Part shown: positions 17,564 to 25,370 of the stretch, piece by piece
Position numbering within the stretch: position 1 is the first letter of the stretch
Layout of the letters: every line of letters starts with the position of its first letter
NCBI GenBank assembly: GCA_019137195.1
Contig: JAGVSR010000088.1
Location: 1-37,617, forward strand
Direction of reading: 5' to 3'
DNA from: Alphaproteobacteria bacterium
Lineage (GTDB): Bacteria; Pseudomonadota; Alphaproteobacteria; Rhizobiales; Hyphomicrobiaceae
DNA: 37,617 nt
Translations under genes and position numbers: made by a program
The notes under the pieces: generated by a model
What the model was told of the DNA's origin: nothing
Database searches by the model: none
The model's input: the letters and a program-made list of their open reading frames with translations, nothing else

Positions 17564-19162
17564 ATGGCGATCTCGATCAGATTCTGCGGCGCGGCGCGCA
17601 CCGTCACCGGCTCCTCCTACCTCGTCGAGACCCCGCGCTGCCGGTTCCTCGTCGACTGTGGCCTGTTCCAGGGCTCGAAGACGCTGAAGGAGCTCAACTA
17701 CCGGGCGTTTCCGTTCGATCCCAAGGCGATCGACATGGTGCTGCAGACGCACGCCCACATCGACCATGCAGGGCTTCTGCCCAAGCTCGTGAAGCAGGGG
17801 TTCGAAGGTCCCGTCTTCATGACGCGCGGCACCCGCGATCTGTTGTCGTTCATGCTGCCCGACAGCGGCCATATCCAGGAGATCGAGGTCGAGCAGCTCA
17901 ACCAGCGCAACGCCCGCCGCGGCAAAGCACCGGTGGTGCCGATCTATACCGAAGCCGACGCCAGGGCGTGCCAGCAGCGGTTCAAGACGGTCGAGTACGA
18001 GACCTGGACCGACGCCGGATCGGGCGTTCGCGCGCGCTTCTGGAACGCTGGCCACATCCTGGGATCGGCCTCGATCGAGGTGGAGATCTCGGCCGACGAC
18101 CGAGGTGGCAAGCCGCTCCGCATCCTGTTCTCGGGCGACATCGGACCCGAGCATAAGCTGTTCCATCCCGATCCGGAGGCCCCGGCGAGCTTCGACTACG
18201 TGATCGCAGAGTCGACCTACGGCGGCCGCGAGCGGACGCGGGCCACTCCCGACGAGCGCCGCCTTATTCTCGCGCGCGAGGTGAAGGAAGCGCTGCGGGC
18301 GGACGGCATGCTGCTCATCCCCATCTTTGCCGTCGAGCGTACGCAGGAGCTGATCGCCGATCTCATAAGGCTGGAGGAGATGGGCGCGATCCCGCACGTT
18401 CCGATCTTTCTCGACAGCCCGCTGGCCATCGAGGTGACGAAGGTGTTCGAGCGCCATGCCGGTGAGCTCGAGGACCTTTCCGGCCGGGCCCGGCTCCTCG
18501 CCAACCCGATGATCCACGCCTCGGTCACGAGTGACGACAGCAGGAGGCTCGACCGCGTGCAGGGCGGCGCCATCATCATGGCTGCGAGCGGTATGTGCGA
18601 AGCAGGCCGCATTCGTCACCACTTGAAGCGCTGGCTGTGGCATCGCGGCGCCACCGTGCTGTTCGCCGGCTATCAGGCCGAGGGTACGCTCGGCCGCGTG
18701 CTTACCGACGGCGCGAGCGCGGTCAAGATCCAGGGGCAGGACATCAAGGTCGAGGCGGCGATCCGTTCGATCGACGTCTACTCCGGCCACGCCGACCATT
18801 CGGAGCTCGTCGCCTGGATCATGGAACGCCAGCCGATCCGGCGCGCACTCTATCTCACTCACGGCGAGGAGCAGGCGATAGAGGCGCTTACGGAGGCGCT
18901 GGTCGCGAAGGGGTTCGAGCGCGAAAGCATTATCGCGCCGGTGCTCGACGATGACGTCGAGCTCGACGGGGGCCTGGCGAGGCCCAGGGAGCTCAAGGCC
19001 GCGCGCCGCATTGCTCCCGAGGCCGTCGGCCATCCCGACTGGCACAACGAGCTCGCCGAGATCTCGCTCGAGCTCAGGGCTGCGCTCGAAGCGTGCGCCG
19101 ACGATCGTTCGCGTGGTGTCGTGCTGCGGCGGATCAGGCGGGCGCTCGAAGGTGAGCAGTAG
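17564..19162 (+). CDS. MBL-fold beta-CASP ribonuclease
   Basis: 532-residue metallo-beta-lactamase/beta-CASP nuclease of the CPSF73/YSH1-like type. It has the MBL metal motif HAHIDH (63-68), the later WNAGHILGSAS and SGDIG ligands, the beta-CASP insertion beginning with YGGRER ... IFAVERTQEL, MAASGMCEAGRI, and C-terminal motif HADHSEL. Such enzymes process or degrade RNA as endo- and 5'-3' exonucleases; the bacterial members of this subgroup are less characterised than RNase J. The ATG at 17564 has GGGGAG about 12 nt upstream. It appears monocistronic, with a 159-nt gap before it and a repeat-containing gap after it. Confidence 0.93.
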   Translation: MAISIRFCGAARTVTGSSYLVETPRCRFLVDCGLFQGSKTLKELNYRAFPFDPKAIDMVLQTHAHIDHAGLLPKLVKQGFEGPVFMTRGTRDLLSFMLPDSGHIQEIEVEQLNQRNARRGKAPVVPIYTEADARACQQRFKTVEYETWTDAGSGVRARFWNAGHILGSASIEVEISADDRGGKPLRILFSGDIGPEHKLFHPDPEAPASFDYVIAESTYGGRERTRATPDERRLILAREVKEALRADGMLLIPIFAVERTQELIADLIRLEEMGAIPHVPIFLDSPLAIEVTKVFERHAGELEDLSGRARLLANPMIHASVTSDDSRRLDRVQGGAIIMAASGMCEAGRIRHHLKRWLWHRGATVLFAGYQAEGTLGRVLTDGASAVKIQGQDIKVEAAIRSIDVYSGHADHSELVAWIMERQPIRRALYLTHGEEQAIEALTEALVAKGFERESIIAPVLDDDVELDGGLARPRELKAARRIAPEAVGHPDWHNELAEISLELRAALEACADDRSRGVVLRRIRRALEGEQ

Positions 19163-19226
19163 AGGGGTGCTATGCGGCCGGCGCTGAGGCACGTCGGCGT
19201 TGGCCCGTGCGCGTGGCGGAACAGGG

Positions 19227-19283
19227 GATCCGCGTCCAGAGGACGGATCTCGGGAGGATGCGGGTCCCGGTCTTCGCCGGGAC
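19227..19283. repeat. Two adjacent palindromic elements (REP-like)
   Basis: In the gap between the beta-CASP and LOG genes, GATCCGCGTCC/GGACGGATC (19227-19249, one unpaired base or so) is followed by GTCCCGG-TCTTCG-CCGGGAC (19264-19283). The pair of GC-rich hairpins resembles the dispersed intergenic palindromes common in Hyphomicrobiales genomes. Copy number elsewhere is unknown. Confidence 0.45.
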
Positions 19284-19343
19284 GACGTCAGGGTGTATGG
19301 TGAGGCCGTGCTCTGTGAGTGACGCCTCGGGAGGCGGGAAGTC

Positions 19344-20168
19344 ATGGACGGCAAGACTCCGGAAGGGCCATCTGACAGCCTGCTTCTGGCTTTCGAGGAC
19401 TGGGGCTACCTGCAGAAGGACGAGCTGAGGGCGTTTCGGCTTGCGCTTGAGTTCAACAAGGTCGACCTCGCCTTGAAAGCGCGTGGCATCGCGTCGACCA
19501 TCGTCGTATTCGGCAGCGCGCGCACTTTGCCGCCCGACGTGGCAGCGGCGCGCCTCAGTGCCGCCGCCGACGAGATCCAGCGCCACCGGGCCGCGCACGA
19601 GGTTCGCATGTCGCACTGGTACGAGGAGGCGCGCCGGTTCGGCCGCATCGTCTCCGAGCGCGGCGGCGCGCTCGCTGGCGGCGGCGGGGCGCTTCACAAC
19701 GTCATCGTCACCGGCGGAGGGCCCGGCATCATGGAGGCCGCGAACCGTGGTGCCCTCGATGCGGGCGCCCCGTCCATCGGCTTCAACATCGTGCTCCCGC
19801 ACGAGCAGGTGCCAAACCCGTATGCCACCCACGACCTTGCCTTCCGCTTCCACTACTTCGCGCTACGAAAGATGCACTTCGCGATGCGGGCCAATGCGCT
19901 CGCCGTGTTTCCGGGCGGGTTCGGCACGATGGACGAGTTGTTCGAGATACTGACCTTGAAGCAGACGCGGAAGACACCCTCGATGCCGGTGATCCTGTTC
20001 TCGCGCGACTACTGGAGCGAGGTCGTCCGCTTCGACATGCTGGCCGATCTCGGCATGATCGATCCCGGGGAGCTTGAGCTTTTCGACGTCGTCGACACCG
20101 CTGAGGAAGCCTGGGAGGTGATGGTCAAGCGCGGCTTTTCCGTTCCCACGCCGCTGCGCGAGCCATAG
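19344..20168 (+). CDS. LOG-family protein (TIGR00730; nucleotide phosphoribohydrolase-like)
   Basis: 274-residue Rossmann-fold protein of the LOG/'lysine decarboxylase-like' family. The signature motifs are GGGPGIMEAANRGA and FPGGFGTMDELFE (PGGxGTxxE). Characterised relatives release N6-modified adenine bases from nucleoside 5'-monophosphates (cytokinin activation) or cleave purine nucleotides, so a nucleotide-salvage role is plausible. An N-terminal extension of roughly 50 residues precedes the Rossmann core (STIVVFGSAR). GGGAGG lies upstream of the ATG. Precise substrate is unknown. Confidence 0.92.
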   Translation: MDGKTPEGPSDSLLLAFEDWGYLQKDELRAFRLALEFNKVDLALKARGIASTIVVFGSARTLPPDVAAARLSAAADEIQRHRAAHEVRMSHWYEEARRFGRIVSERGGALAGGGGALHNVIVTGGGPGIMEAANRGALDAGAPSIGFNIVLPHEQVPNPYATHDLAFRFHYFALRKMHFAMRANALAVFPGGFGTMDELFEILTLKQTRKTPSMPVILFSRDYWSEVVRFDMLADLGMIDPGELELFDVVDTAEEAWEVMVKRGFSVPTPLREP

Positions 20169-20500
20169 CCATCACGGCCGTGCGTCGTGCGGTCGTCTGC
20201 AACAGACCCCATGTGCCTCCTCACCTCTGCGTAGCGGGCGGGCGGACTTGAGGCTGCGGGCGGGGCCGAGCAGCATGCGAGATCGTCATTCGCGACCAAA
20301 CCACTCACGACATCCAAATTTTCAACATCCCAGACCGCACGACATCACGACCTCACTTCGTCACGACCTCGCCATGTCACGACTGCTTTTCCGCCGCGGG
20401 CGGACCCTCCCGCTTGACAGAGCGACTTGCAAGGTCTCCGCTGGCGGCGAATCTGAGAGAGCGGTCGGCCAAGCACCGGTCGGCCGGTCAAGAGCGATCC
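20169..20500. other. Intergenic region upstream of the VWA-DnaJ operon
   Basis: 332 nt without a convincing gene. It holds the octamer-spaced CACGAC tract (20305-20384) and a perfect -35 hexamer TTGACA at 20414-20419 that lacks a good -10 at 17-18 nt, so the promoter is unresolved. The stretch around 20290-20385 is visibly less GC-rich than its surroundings. Confidence 0.5.
20305..20384 (+). repeat. Degenerate 8-nt-phased TCACGACM tract
   Basis: CACGAC occurs at 20306, 20338, 20346, 20362 and 20378, with intervals 32, 8, 16 and 16, all multiples of 8. Read in 8-nt units from 20305, five of ten units are TCACGAC-like (one begins with G) and others are partial matches (TCACTTCG, TCGCCATG). It may be an eroded octamer repeat or a multi-site regulator target. 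Confidence 0.6.
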
Positions 20501-21304
20501 ATGAGCAAGGACAAGCCTCATTACGACAAGGTCGGCGACCGGGCGACCTCGCCGGACGCACGGCCGGCGTCCGCGCCGGTGCCGTCCTCCTCTGGGTCCG
20601 GTGCCGTCGAGCCGCGCGCCAGCGACCGTGATGTCACCGCGTTCGTCGAGCGCATGAGATCGATTGCGCCGTCCGCGGTGGACGGCCGCGGCCGGCTCGT
20701 GTTCGCCATGGACGCCACCATGAGCCGACAACCCACCTGGGACATGGCCCTTCACCTGCAAGGCGAGATGTTCGCGGCCGTGAAGTCGGTCGGCGGGCTC
20801 GACGTGCAGCTCGTCTACTTCCGCGGCCTGGACGAATGCAGGGCCTCGAAATGGGTGTCGGACCCGGCCGCGCTCGCCCGCCTCATGTCGACAGTCGGCT
20901 GCCGCGGCGGCAATACGCAAATAGGCAAAGTCCTGTCACATGCCCGCGCCGAGACGACCGGGCGGCGGGTCAATGCGCTCGTCTACGTCGGCGACGCCAT
21001 GGAGGAGAACGTCGACGCCTTGTGCGCCAAGGCCGGCGAGCTTGCCATCCTCGGTGTGCCGGTGTTCCTGTTCCAGGAAGGGAGCGACCCCGCGGTCAGC
21101 CGCGCCTTCAAGGAGATCGCGCGTGTCACGAAGGGTGCCTGGTGCCGCTTCGACGCGGGTGCGGCAGCCGAACTCAAGGCGCTGCTGACTGCCGTTGCGG
21201 TCTACGCTGCCGGCGGGCACAAGGCGCTCGTGGCCTTGAGCCAGCGTCCCGACGGGCGGGCGGCGCGTCTCCTCCTCACCGAGATGAAGCCGGGTTCGCG
21301 ATGA
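20501..21304 (+). CDS. VWA-domain protein
   Basis: 267 residues from the ATG at 20501; a GC-rich extension upstream in frame to 20414 has no ribosome site. The N-terminal 60 or so residues are low-complexity (Pro/Ser/Ala). The rest resembles a von Willebrand A fold: a first strand RLVFAMDATMSR (a DxTxS variant of the MIDAS DxSxS), GGNTQIGKVL (MIDAS Thr region) and VNALVYVGDAMEEN (third MIDAS acidic segment). No signal peptide, so it is likely cytoplasmic or membrane-associated through its partner. It shares a 4-nt ATGA overlap with the downstream DnaJ gene, implying coupled synthesis and probably a complex. Function unknown. Confidence 0.82.
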   Translation: MSKDKPHYDKVGDRATSPDARPASAPVPSSSGSGAVEPRASDRDVTAFVERMRSIAPSAVDGRGRLVFAMDATMSRQPTWDMALHLQGEMFAAVKSVGGLDVQLVYFRGLDECRASKWVSDPAALARLMSTVGCRGGNTQIGKVLSHARAETTGRRVNALVYVGDAMEENVDALCAKAGELAILGVPVFLFQEGSDPAVSRAFKEIARVTKGAWCRFDAGAAAELKALLTAVAVYAAGGHKALVALSQRPDGRAARLLLTEMKPGSR

Positions 21305-21999
21305 TCTACTTCCTTCTCGGCGTGGTGGCGCTCGCGGTCGCGGTCTACGGCGCGCAGTGGTTCACGCGCGCCAATCCGGCGATCCTCGCTCATCATGTGC
21401 GCAACGCCGCGGGCGCTCTCTTGCTGGCGCTCGCCCTCTTGCTCCTCGTGCGCGGCGCCGTTGCGCCGGCCGGGGCACTAGCTGCGGCGGGCGCCTGGCT
21501 CTTGGGGTGGATGGGGCACGGCGGGGGGCACGGCCCTTTCGGGGCGGGCGGAGGCAGCAACACGTCGCGCATGACGACCGACACGCTCGAGGTCGAGCTC
21601 GACCTCGACACGGGCCAGCTCTCCGGCCGCGTCCTCAAGGGCATGTTCCTGGGCCGCAACATCGAGAGCCTGAAGCCGGTCGAGGTTGCGCTGCTGTGGC
21701 GCGACTGCCAGTTCACCGATCCGCCGTCGGCACAGATTCTCGAGGCCTACCTCGATCGCAGGCACCCGACCTGGCGCGAGGACATGGCGCGCGGCGAGAG
21801 CGCCATGCAGGGGGGCGGAGACGGACGCATGACGGTGAAGGAGGCCTACGAGATCCTGGGGCTGTCGCCCGGCGTCTCGGAGGAGGAGATCCGCCGCGTG
21901 CATCGGGAGCTGATGATGAAGCTGCATCCGGACCGGGGCGGCTCGACCTACCTCGCCTCCAAGATCAACGAGGCCAAGGACGTGCTTTTGGGGCAGTAG
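21301..21999 (+). CDS. Membrane-anchored DnaJ-domain protein
   Basis: 232-residue type III J-protein. An N-terminal membrane segment (MIYFLLGVVALAVAVYGAQWF), a second hydrophobic stretch (about 35-65), a Gly-rich turn, a middle region beginning TLEVELDLDTGQLSGRVLKG, and a C-terminal J domain (about 178-232) with the HPD tripeptide at 209-211. The J domain should stimulate a DnaK ATPase at the inner membrane. The layout resembles TIM14/DjlA-like J-proteins with the J domain at the end. The start is set by the ATGA overlap with the VWA gene. The pairing with a VWA protein suggests a specific client or scaffold (inference). Confidence 0.9.
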   Translation: MIYFLLGVVALAVAVYGAQWFTRANPAILAHHVRNAAGALLLALALLLLVRGAVAPAGALAAAGAWLLGWMGHGGGHGPFGAGGGSNTSRMTTDTLEVELDLDTGQLSGRVLKGMFLGRNIESLKPVEVALLWRDCQFTDPPSAQILEAYLDRRHPTWREDMARGESAMQGGGDGRMTVKEAYEILGLSPGVSEEEIRRVHRELMMKLHPDRGGSTYLASKINEAKDVLLGQ

Positions 22000-22074
22000 C
22001 CGACGCGCGTCGAGCGGTCAGCTTCCTCTTTGCAGTCCCTTCCGGGTGAAGTGGGGCGGGGCGAACGGCCTCGA

Positions 22075-22455
22075 TCAGATCTGCTGTGGTGTGATCAACG
22101 GCTCGCAGCAGCCGGGCACGGTGCCCAGGAGCTGCAGCACGAAGCCGGTGACGATGAGCGCGGTCGCGGCGATGAAAACCGATTTTCTGGCGCCGATTGC
22201 GGTGCGGTGCGCGGCGCGTGCCTTGCGGATAGCGGACTCGTCCTGCATGCGCTCGAGCTCGGCGTAGGGGTTGCGCTCGGCGGGATCCTTGTGCGCGCGG
22301 GCGAACTGGCGCATCTGTCGCTGCCGCTCGAGGCCTTCCTCCATCTGAAGCTGGAGATCCTCATTGAAGACCGCGAGCCACCACTCGCGGAGCAGAAGGC
22401 AGAAGCCCAGGAAGTCCAGCCCGAGCCCGATCACGTTGACCCATGCCTGATGCAT
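22075..22455 (-). CDS. Small inner-membrane protein, function unknown
   Basis: 126 residues with an N-terminal hydrophobic segment (WVNVIGLGLDFLGFCLLL, about 5-22), a charged central helix rich in Glu, Gln and Arg (about 30-85), and a second membrane segment (VFIAATALIVTGFVLQLLG, about 93-111) followed by a short Cys-Cys-containing tail. I do not recognise the family. It lies alone, convergent with the J-protein gene and about 75 nt downstream of the D,D-carboxypeptidase gene on the same strand. Confidence 0.68.
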   Translation of the reverse strand: MHQAWVNVIGLGLDFLGFCLLLREWWLAVFNEDLQLQMEEGLERQRQMRQFARAHKDPAERNPYAELERMQDESAIRKARAAHRTAIGARKSVFIAATALIVTGFVLQLLGTVPGCCEPLITPQQI

Positions 22456-22530
22456 GACCGCTCTCCCCGTTGAGATGTGCCCCTGGAGCGTAGCAGAGCC
22501 ATCGAGGCGCCGTCACGGCAAACGCGAGCG

Positions 22531-24510
22531 CTACTCTCCGTTGACGACCTGGCAGCTCATCGAGCGCCGGCGGAGCGCGTTGCACGCCTCGGTCGCACGC
22601 TCGAGGTCGAGGCCCGTGAAGCGGGCGCGATAAGCGAGGCGTCCGCCCGTCTCGACCGGGAGCGCGAGTCCGGCGTAGCCGTCGAGCAATGCGCTGGCGC
22701 TCTTGGCGCCGGCGAGGCGGCGGTCGGCCTCGTCGGTCGACGGGAACACGCCGATCTCGACGTCGACGTCATTGCCGCGTCGCGACTTGTGCTCCGGCTC
22801 GGCGGCGGGCAGCGGACCGCCGACGCGCCAGGCGCCGTCGCGGTCGCGCTGGGCGAGCAAATCGCCTGACGAAAGACCCGCGGCCTGAGCTTGCAGCGTT
22901 GAGGGCGGACGGCCCCTCGCGGGCTCCGGGCCCTCATGCGCGGCCGACCCCGAGCTCGATGCCGCACCGGGAGCCACGGGTGCTGCCCCGCCCATCAGGG
23001 CGAGCTGGGAATTGAGCGTGGAGGGCGGCCGGGCCGTGGCTGTTCCGGCCTGCGTCCTGGCCTTGGTTGCCGGCGCGGCCGGTCGTGCCATCGGCGAGGC
23101 CGGCTCGACCGCGGCAGCGGGGACCATCGGCGCCGCGAGCGCAGTGTCGGACCCCCGTGAGGGCTCCCGAGCTTGCTGCCGAGGCTGTGCGGGCGCGGTG
23201 GCCTTGAAGGCCGTGCCGAGATGCGAGAGGTCGAGGTCGCGGTCGCTGCGATTCGGGCTCGGGGCGGCGACTGTGGGGACGAAGCCTTCCTTCGCGGGAT
23301 CCGGTTGCACGGGAGCGGGACGGACGGGGGTCAGCGAAGCCATCGATACCGGCTTCACAGCCACGATCTGAACCGGCGTCTCATCGTCTGCGGCCCGCGC
23401 AGGCGCTGGCGCTGGCGCTGGCGCAGGCTCGGTTGCAGCCGTACGCGGGGCCGGTGGCGTGGCTTTCGCGGCCGTTGCAGGTACTGGCTTAGGTTGTGGG
23501 ACGGGCGTCGGCTTCGGTGCTGGAGCGTCCGAGGACTTGGCTTCCCAGAGTGGGTTCCTCTCGGCCACGGTCGACTTCTTTTCCGACGGAACCGCGGCGT
23601 CCGCGAGGGTCACGCGCCGGGCCGGACGAGGGGCGGGGGCGGGCGCCGCGACAAGCGCCGGCTTCGTGGTTCGGGTCCGCTCGGTCGAGGCGTCGACCAT
23701 CGCGCGGCGAAGCAGGAAGCGCATCTGCGAGTTGCGCGATGCCGCCGACGAGCCGCCGAACACCACGCCGACGAGGTGCAGGCCCTTATAATGCACCGAG
23801 GTCACGACGTTGAAGCCCGAAGCGCTGGTATAGCCGGTCTTGATGCCGTCCATGCCCTCGAAGCTCGACATGAGGGTATTGTGGTTGCGATGCGTCTTGC
23901 CGCGGTAGCTGAACGCGCGCAGCGAAAAGAGCCTGAACTCGTCGGGGAAGTCGTCGTTGAGGTGGAGCGCGAGCGTCAGCATATCGCGCGCCGTCGTTAT
24001 CTGGTCCGGGTTGGGCAGGCCCGAGGCGTTGCGGAACGTGGTGGCTCTCATGCCGAGATCACGCGCGCGGTCCGTCATGCGCCGGGCGAACGCGGCCTCC
24101 GAGCCCGCGATGTGCTGGGCGACGGCGATGGCGACGTCGTTGGCGGACTTCGTGATGAGCGCCTTGATGGCATCGGCGAGCGAAAGGTCCTCGCCCGGGT
24201 CGAGGCCCAGCTTCGACGGCTGGGCGTTGGCCGCCTCCGCCGTCATGGTGATACGGCTGGCCATCGTGAGCCGGCCGGCCTTCATCTCCTCGAACACAAG
24301 GTAAAGGGTCATCATCTTGGTGAGCGAGGCCGGGCGGCGCGGCGCGTCGGCGTCGGCGGCGTGCAGAACCTTGCCCGTATTGCCGTCGATGACCATGGCA
24401 GCGTAGCGAGGCTCGCCGGCGAGCGCTTCCGGCGCCGCCGCAAGCGAGATCGAGGCCCATAGAGTCAGCGCCACCCCAAGGCGCGCCGCCGCATCAAGTA
24501 TGCGCAACAC
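22531..24510 (-). CDS. D-alanyl-D-alanine carboxypeptidase with SPOR-like C-terminus
   Basis: Class C/PBP5-family penicillin-binding protein trimming the terminal D-Ala of peptidoglycan stem peptides. All three active-site motifs are intact: SLTK 62-65, SAN 122-124, KTG 224-226. GTG at 24510 is chosen because AAGAGGA precedes it and it starts a signal peptide (LRILDAAARLGVALTLWASISLAAAPEALA); upstream in-frame codons would give a non-secretory leader. At 659 residues it is much longer than PBP5: a Pro/Ala-rich disordered linker of roughly 280 residues leads to a C-terminal domain (VEIGVFPSTDEADRRL ... SMSCQVV) resembling a SPOR peptidoglycan-binding domain. This would target the enzyme to denuded septal glycan. 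I recall similar fusions in other Hyphomicrobiales. Confidence 0.93.
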   Translation of the reverse strand: MLRILDAAARLGVALTLWASISLAAAPEALAGEPRYAAMVIDGNTGKVLHAADADAPRRPASLTKMMTLYLVFEEMKAGRLTMASRITMTAEAANAQPSKLGLDPGEDLSLADAIKALITKSANDVAIAVAQHIAGSEAAFARRMTDRARDLGMRATTFRNASGLPNPDQITTARDMLTLALHLNDDFPDEFRLFSLRAFSYRGKTHRNHNTLMSSFEGMDGIKTGYTSASGFNVVTSVHYKGLHLVGVVFGGSSAASRNSQMRFLLRRAMVDASTERTRTTKPALVAAPAPAPRPARRVTLADAAVPSEKKSTVAERNPLWEAKSSDAPAPKPTPVPQPKPVPATAAKATPPAPRTAATEPAPAPAPAPARAADDETPVQIVAVKPVSMASLTPVRPAPVQPDPAKEGFVPTVAAPSPNRSDRDLDLSHLGTAFKATAPAQPRQQAREPSRGSDTALAAPMVPAAAVEPASPMARPAAPATKARTQAGTATARPPSTLNSQLALMGGAAPVAPGAASSSGSAAHEGPEPARGRPPSTLQAQAAGLSSGDLLAQRDRDGAWRVGGPLPAAEPEHKSRRGNDVDVEIGVFPSTDEADRRLAGAKSASALLDGYAGLALPVETGGRLAYRARFTGLDLERATEACNALRRRSMSCQVVNGE

Positions 24511-24868
24511 GATGTCGTCCTCTTGCCATCCCCTGTCACCCGCCGCTCGCGTCTTGCCGGGCTTGGTGCCGGCTTGGTCGAGCCCTTCGGGTGGCCGCCG
24601 CAGGCGTCTCAGGACAGTCAAAGCCTTGTCCCGAGGCCGTTTTTGGGGCGACCGGCGTCAGGATAATGGCCCTCGTGTGCCAACTTTCTGAATGCCTGGC
24701 TCAATCGGCGGGCATGGTAAATTGTCGATTGCAAGCGTCACCATTGTGCGCCGCAACAAAACCCTTGAAAAAATGGTGCAGTGCAATTATCTTGAGCACG
24801 TACGGTCGAACCTCGTTTGGCCGCCCCGTTCCAGCCCTGTTCCGAAGCGCTCCCGAGGAGGTCATCCC
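24511..24868. other. Intergenic region between divergent carboxypeptidase and phasin genes
   Basis: 358 nt with no convincing gene. The right half (24700-24800) is AT-richer and contains the phasin promoter. The left half may hold the carboxypeptidase promoter, but I see no clear hexamer pair there. Confidence 0.5.
24765..24793 (+). promoter_or_regulatory. Sigma-70-like promoter of the phasin gene
   Basis: TTGAAA (24765-24770), exactly 17 nt, then TATCTT (24788-24793), in an AT-richer segment. This leaves a leader of about 70 nt before the ATG at 24869. It is the best-looking promoter in the window, fitting an abundant protein. Confidence 0.65.
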
Positions 24869-25198
24869 ATGATCAATAATTTCCAGGATTTTCAGAAGCT
24901 TGGCCAGACCAACGCCGATGCCGCCATGAAGATGATCGGTGAGTGGAACAAGAACTGGCAGGCGATCGCTGCCGAGATGAGCGACTACTCCAAGCGCGCC
25001 TTCGAGGATGGCACTGCAACCTTCGAGAAGCTGCTCACCGCCAAGTCGCTCGAGCAGGCCGTCGAGATCCAGACCAGCTACGCGAAGCGCGCCTACGACG
25101 AGTACATGCAGCAGATGACCCGCATCGGCACCATGTACACCAATCTCGCCAAGGACGCTTACAAGCCGGTCGAGAAGGCGTTCCAGAACGGCCGCTGA
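24869..25198 (+). CDS. Phasin family protein
   Basis: 109-residue phasin-like protein (Phasin_2 type), an amphipathic helical protein that coats polyhydroxyalkanoate granules. Diagnostic stretches are MKMIGEWNKNWQAIAAEMSDYSKRAFEDGTATFEKLLTA-type helix with SLEQAVEIQTSYAKRAYDEYM, typical of the family. The ATG is preceded by a strong GAGGAGG. It has its own promoter and a strong terminator, so it is a monocistronic, probably highly expressed gene. No PHA synthase is in this window. A granule-independent stress or chaperone-like role is known for some phasins. Confidence 0.95.
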   Translation: MINNFQDFQKLGQTNADAAMKMIGEWNKNWQAIAAEMSDYSKRAFEDGTATFEKLLTAKSLEQAVEIQTSYAKRAYDEYMQQMTRIGTMYTNLAKDAYKPVEKAFQNGR

Positions 25199-25222
25199 GC
25201 CTTCCACAGAATTTGTGCGGAC

Positions 25223-25256
25223 GGCCCGGGGCGCAGACGCGCCCCGGGCCTTTTTT
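25223..25256 (+). terminator. Strong intrinsic terminator of the phasin gene
   Basis: Perfect 12-bp stem GGCCCGGGGCGC (25223-25234) / GCGCCCCGGGCC (25239-25250), AGAC loop, then six T residues, 25 nt after the phasin stop. Confidence 0.95.
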
Positions 25257-25282
25257 GCGTCGAAACGGATATCGATTATGAT
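25255..25282 (+). promoter_or_regulatory. Putative clpS-clpA promoter
   Basis: TTGCGT (25255-25260), 16-nt spacer, TATGAT (25277-25282), directly abutting the T-run of the phasin terminator. An inverted pair CGGAT (25266-25270) / ATCCG (25281-25285) brackets the -10 element and could be a regulator site. Confidence 0.5.
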
Positions 25283-25303
25283 CCGGTGCGTGAACCTGCG
25301 CCG

Positions 25304-25343
25304 CACGGCTTGCGTTTCACGGAGTGAATGCAAACATGCCGTG
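25304..25343 (+). promoter_or_regulatory. Long stem-loop in the clpS-clpA leader
   Basis: Outer stem CACGGC (25304-25309) / GCCGTG (25338-25343) and inner stem TTGCGTTTCAC (25310-25320) / GTGAATGCAA (25324-25333), with one bulged T and a GGA loop: about 16 pairs in all. It ends 27 nt before the clpS ATG and has no T-run, so it looks like an mRNA leader structure or operator rather than a terminator. Confidence 0.5.
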
Positions 25344-25370
25344 AGGGCGATCTGCATTTGAGGCGGAACG

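Noticed and set aside
16841-19354. An 837-codon open frame on the minus strand
   Set aside because: It is antisense to the SYLF and beta-CASP ribonuclease genes, whose motifs are unambiguous. The long openness reflects high GC and the protein is Arg/Asp-rich without recognisable domains.
20305-20384. CRISPR-like array
   Set aside because: Units are 8 nt and degenerate, with no 20-40-nt repeats separated by unique spacers and no cas genes.
23173-24462. A 429-codon plus-strand frame
   Set aside because: Antisense to the D,D-carboxypeptidase gene, which carries all three active-site motifs.
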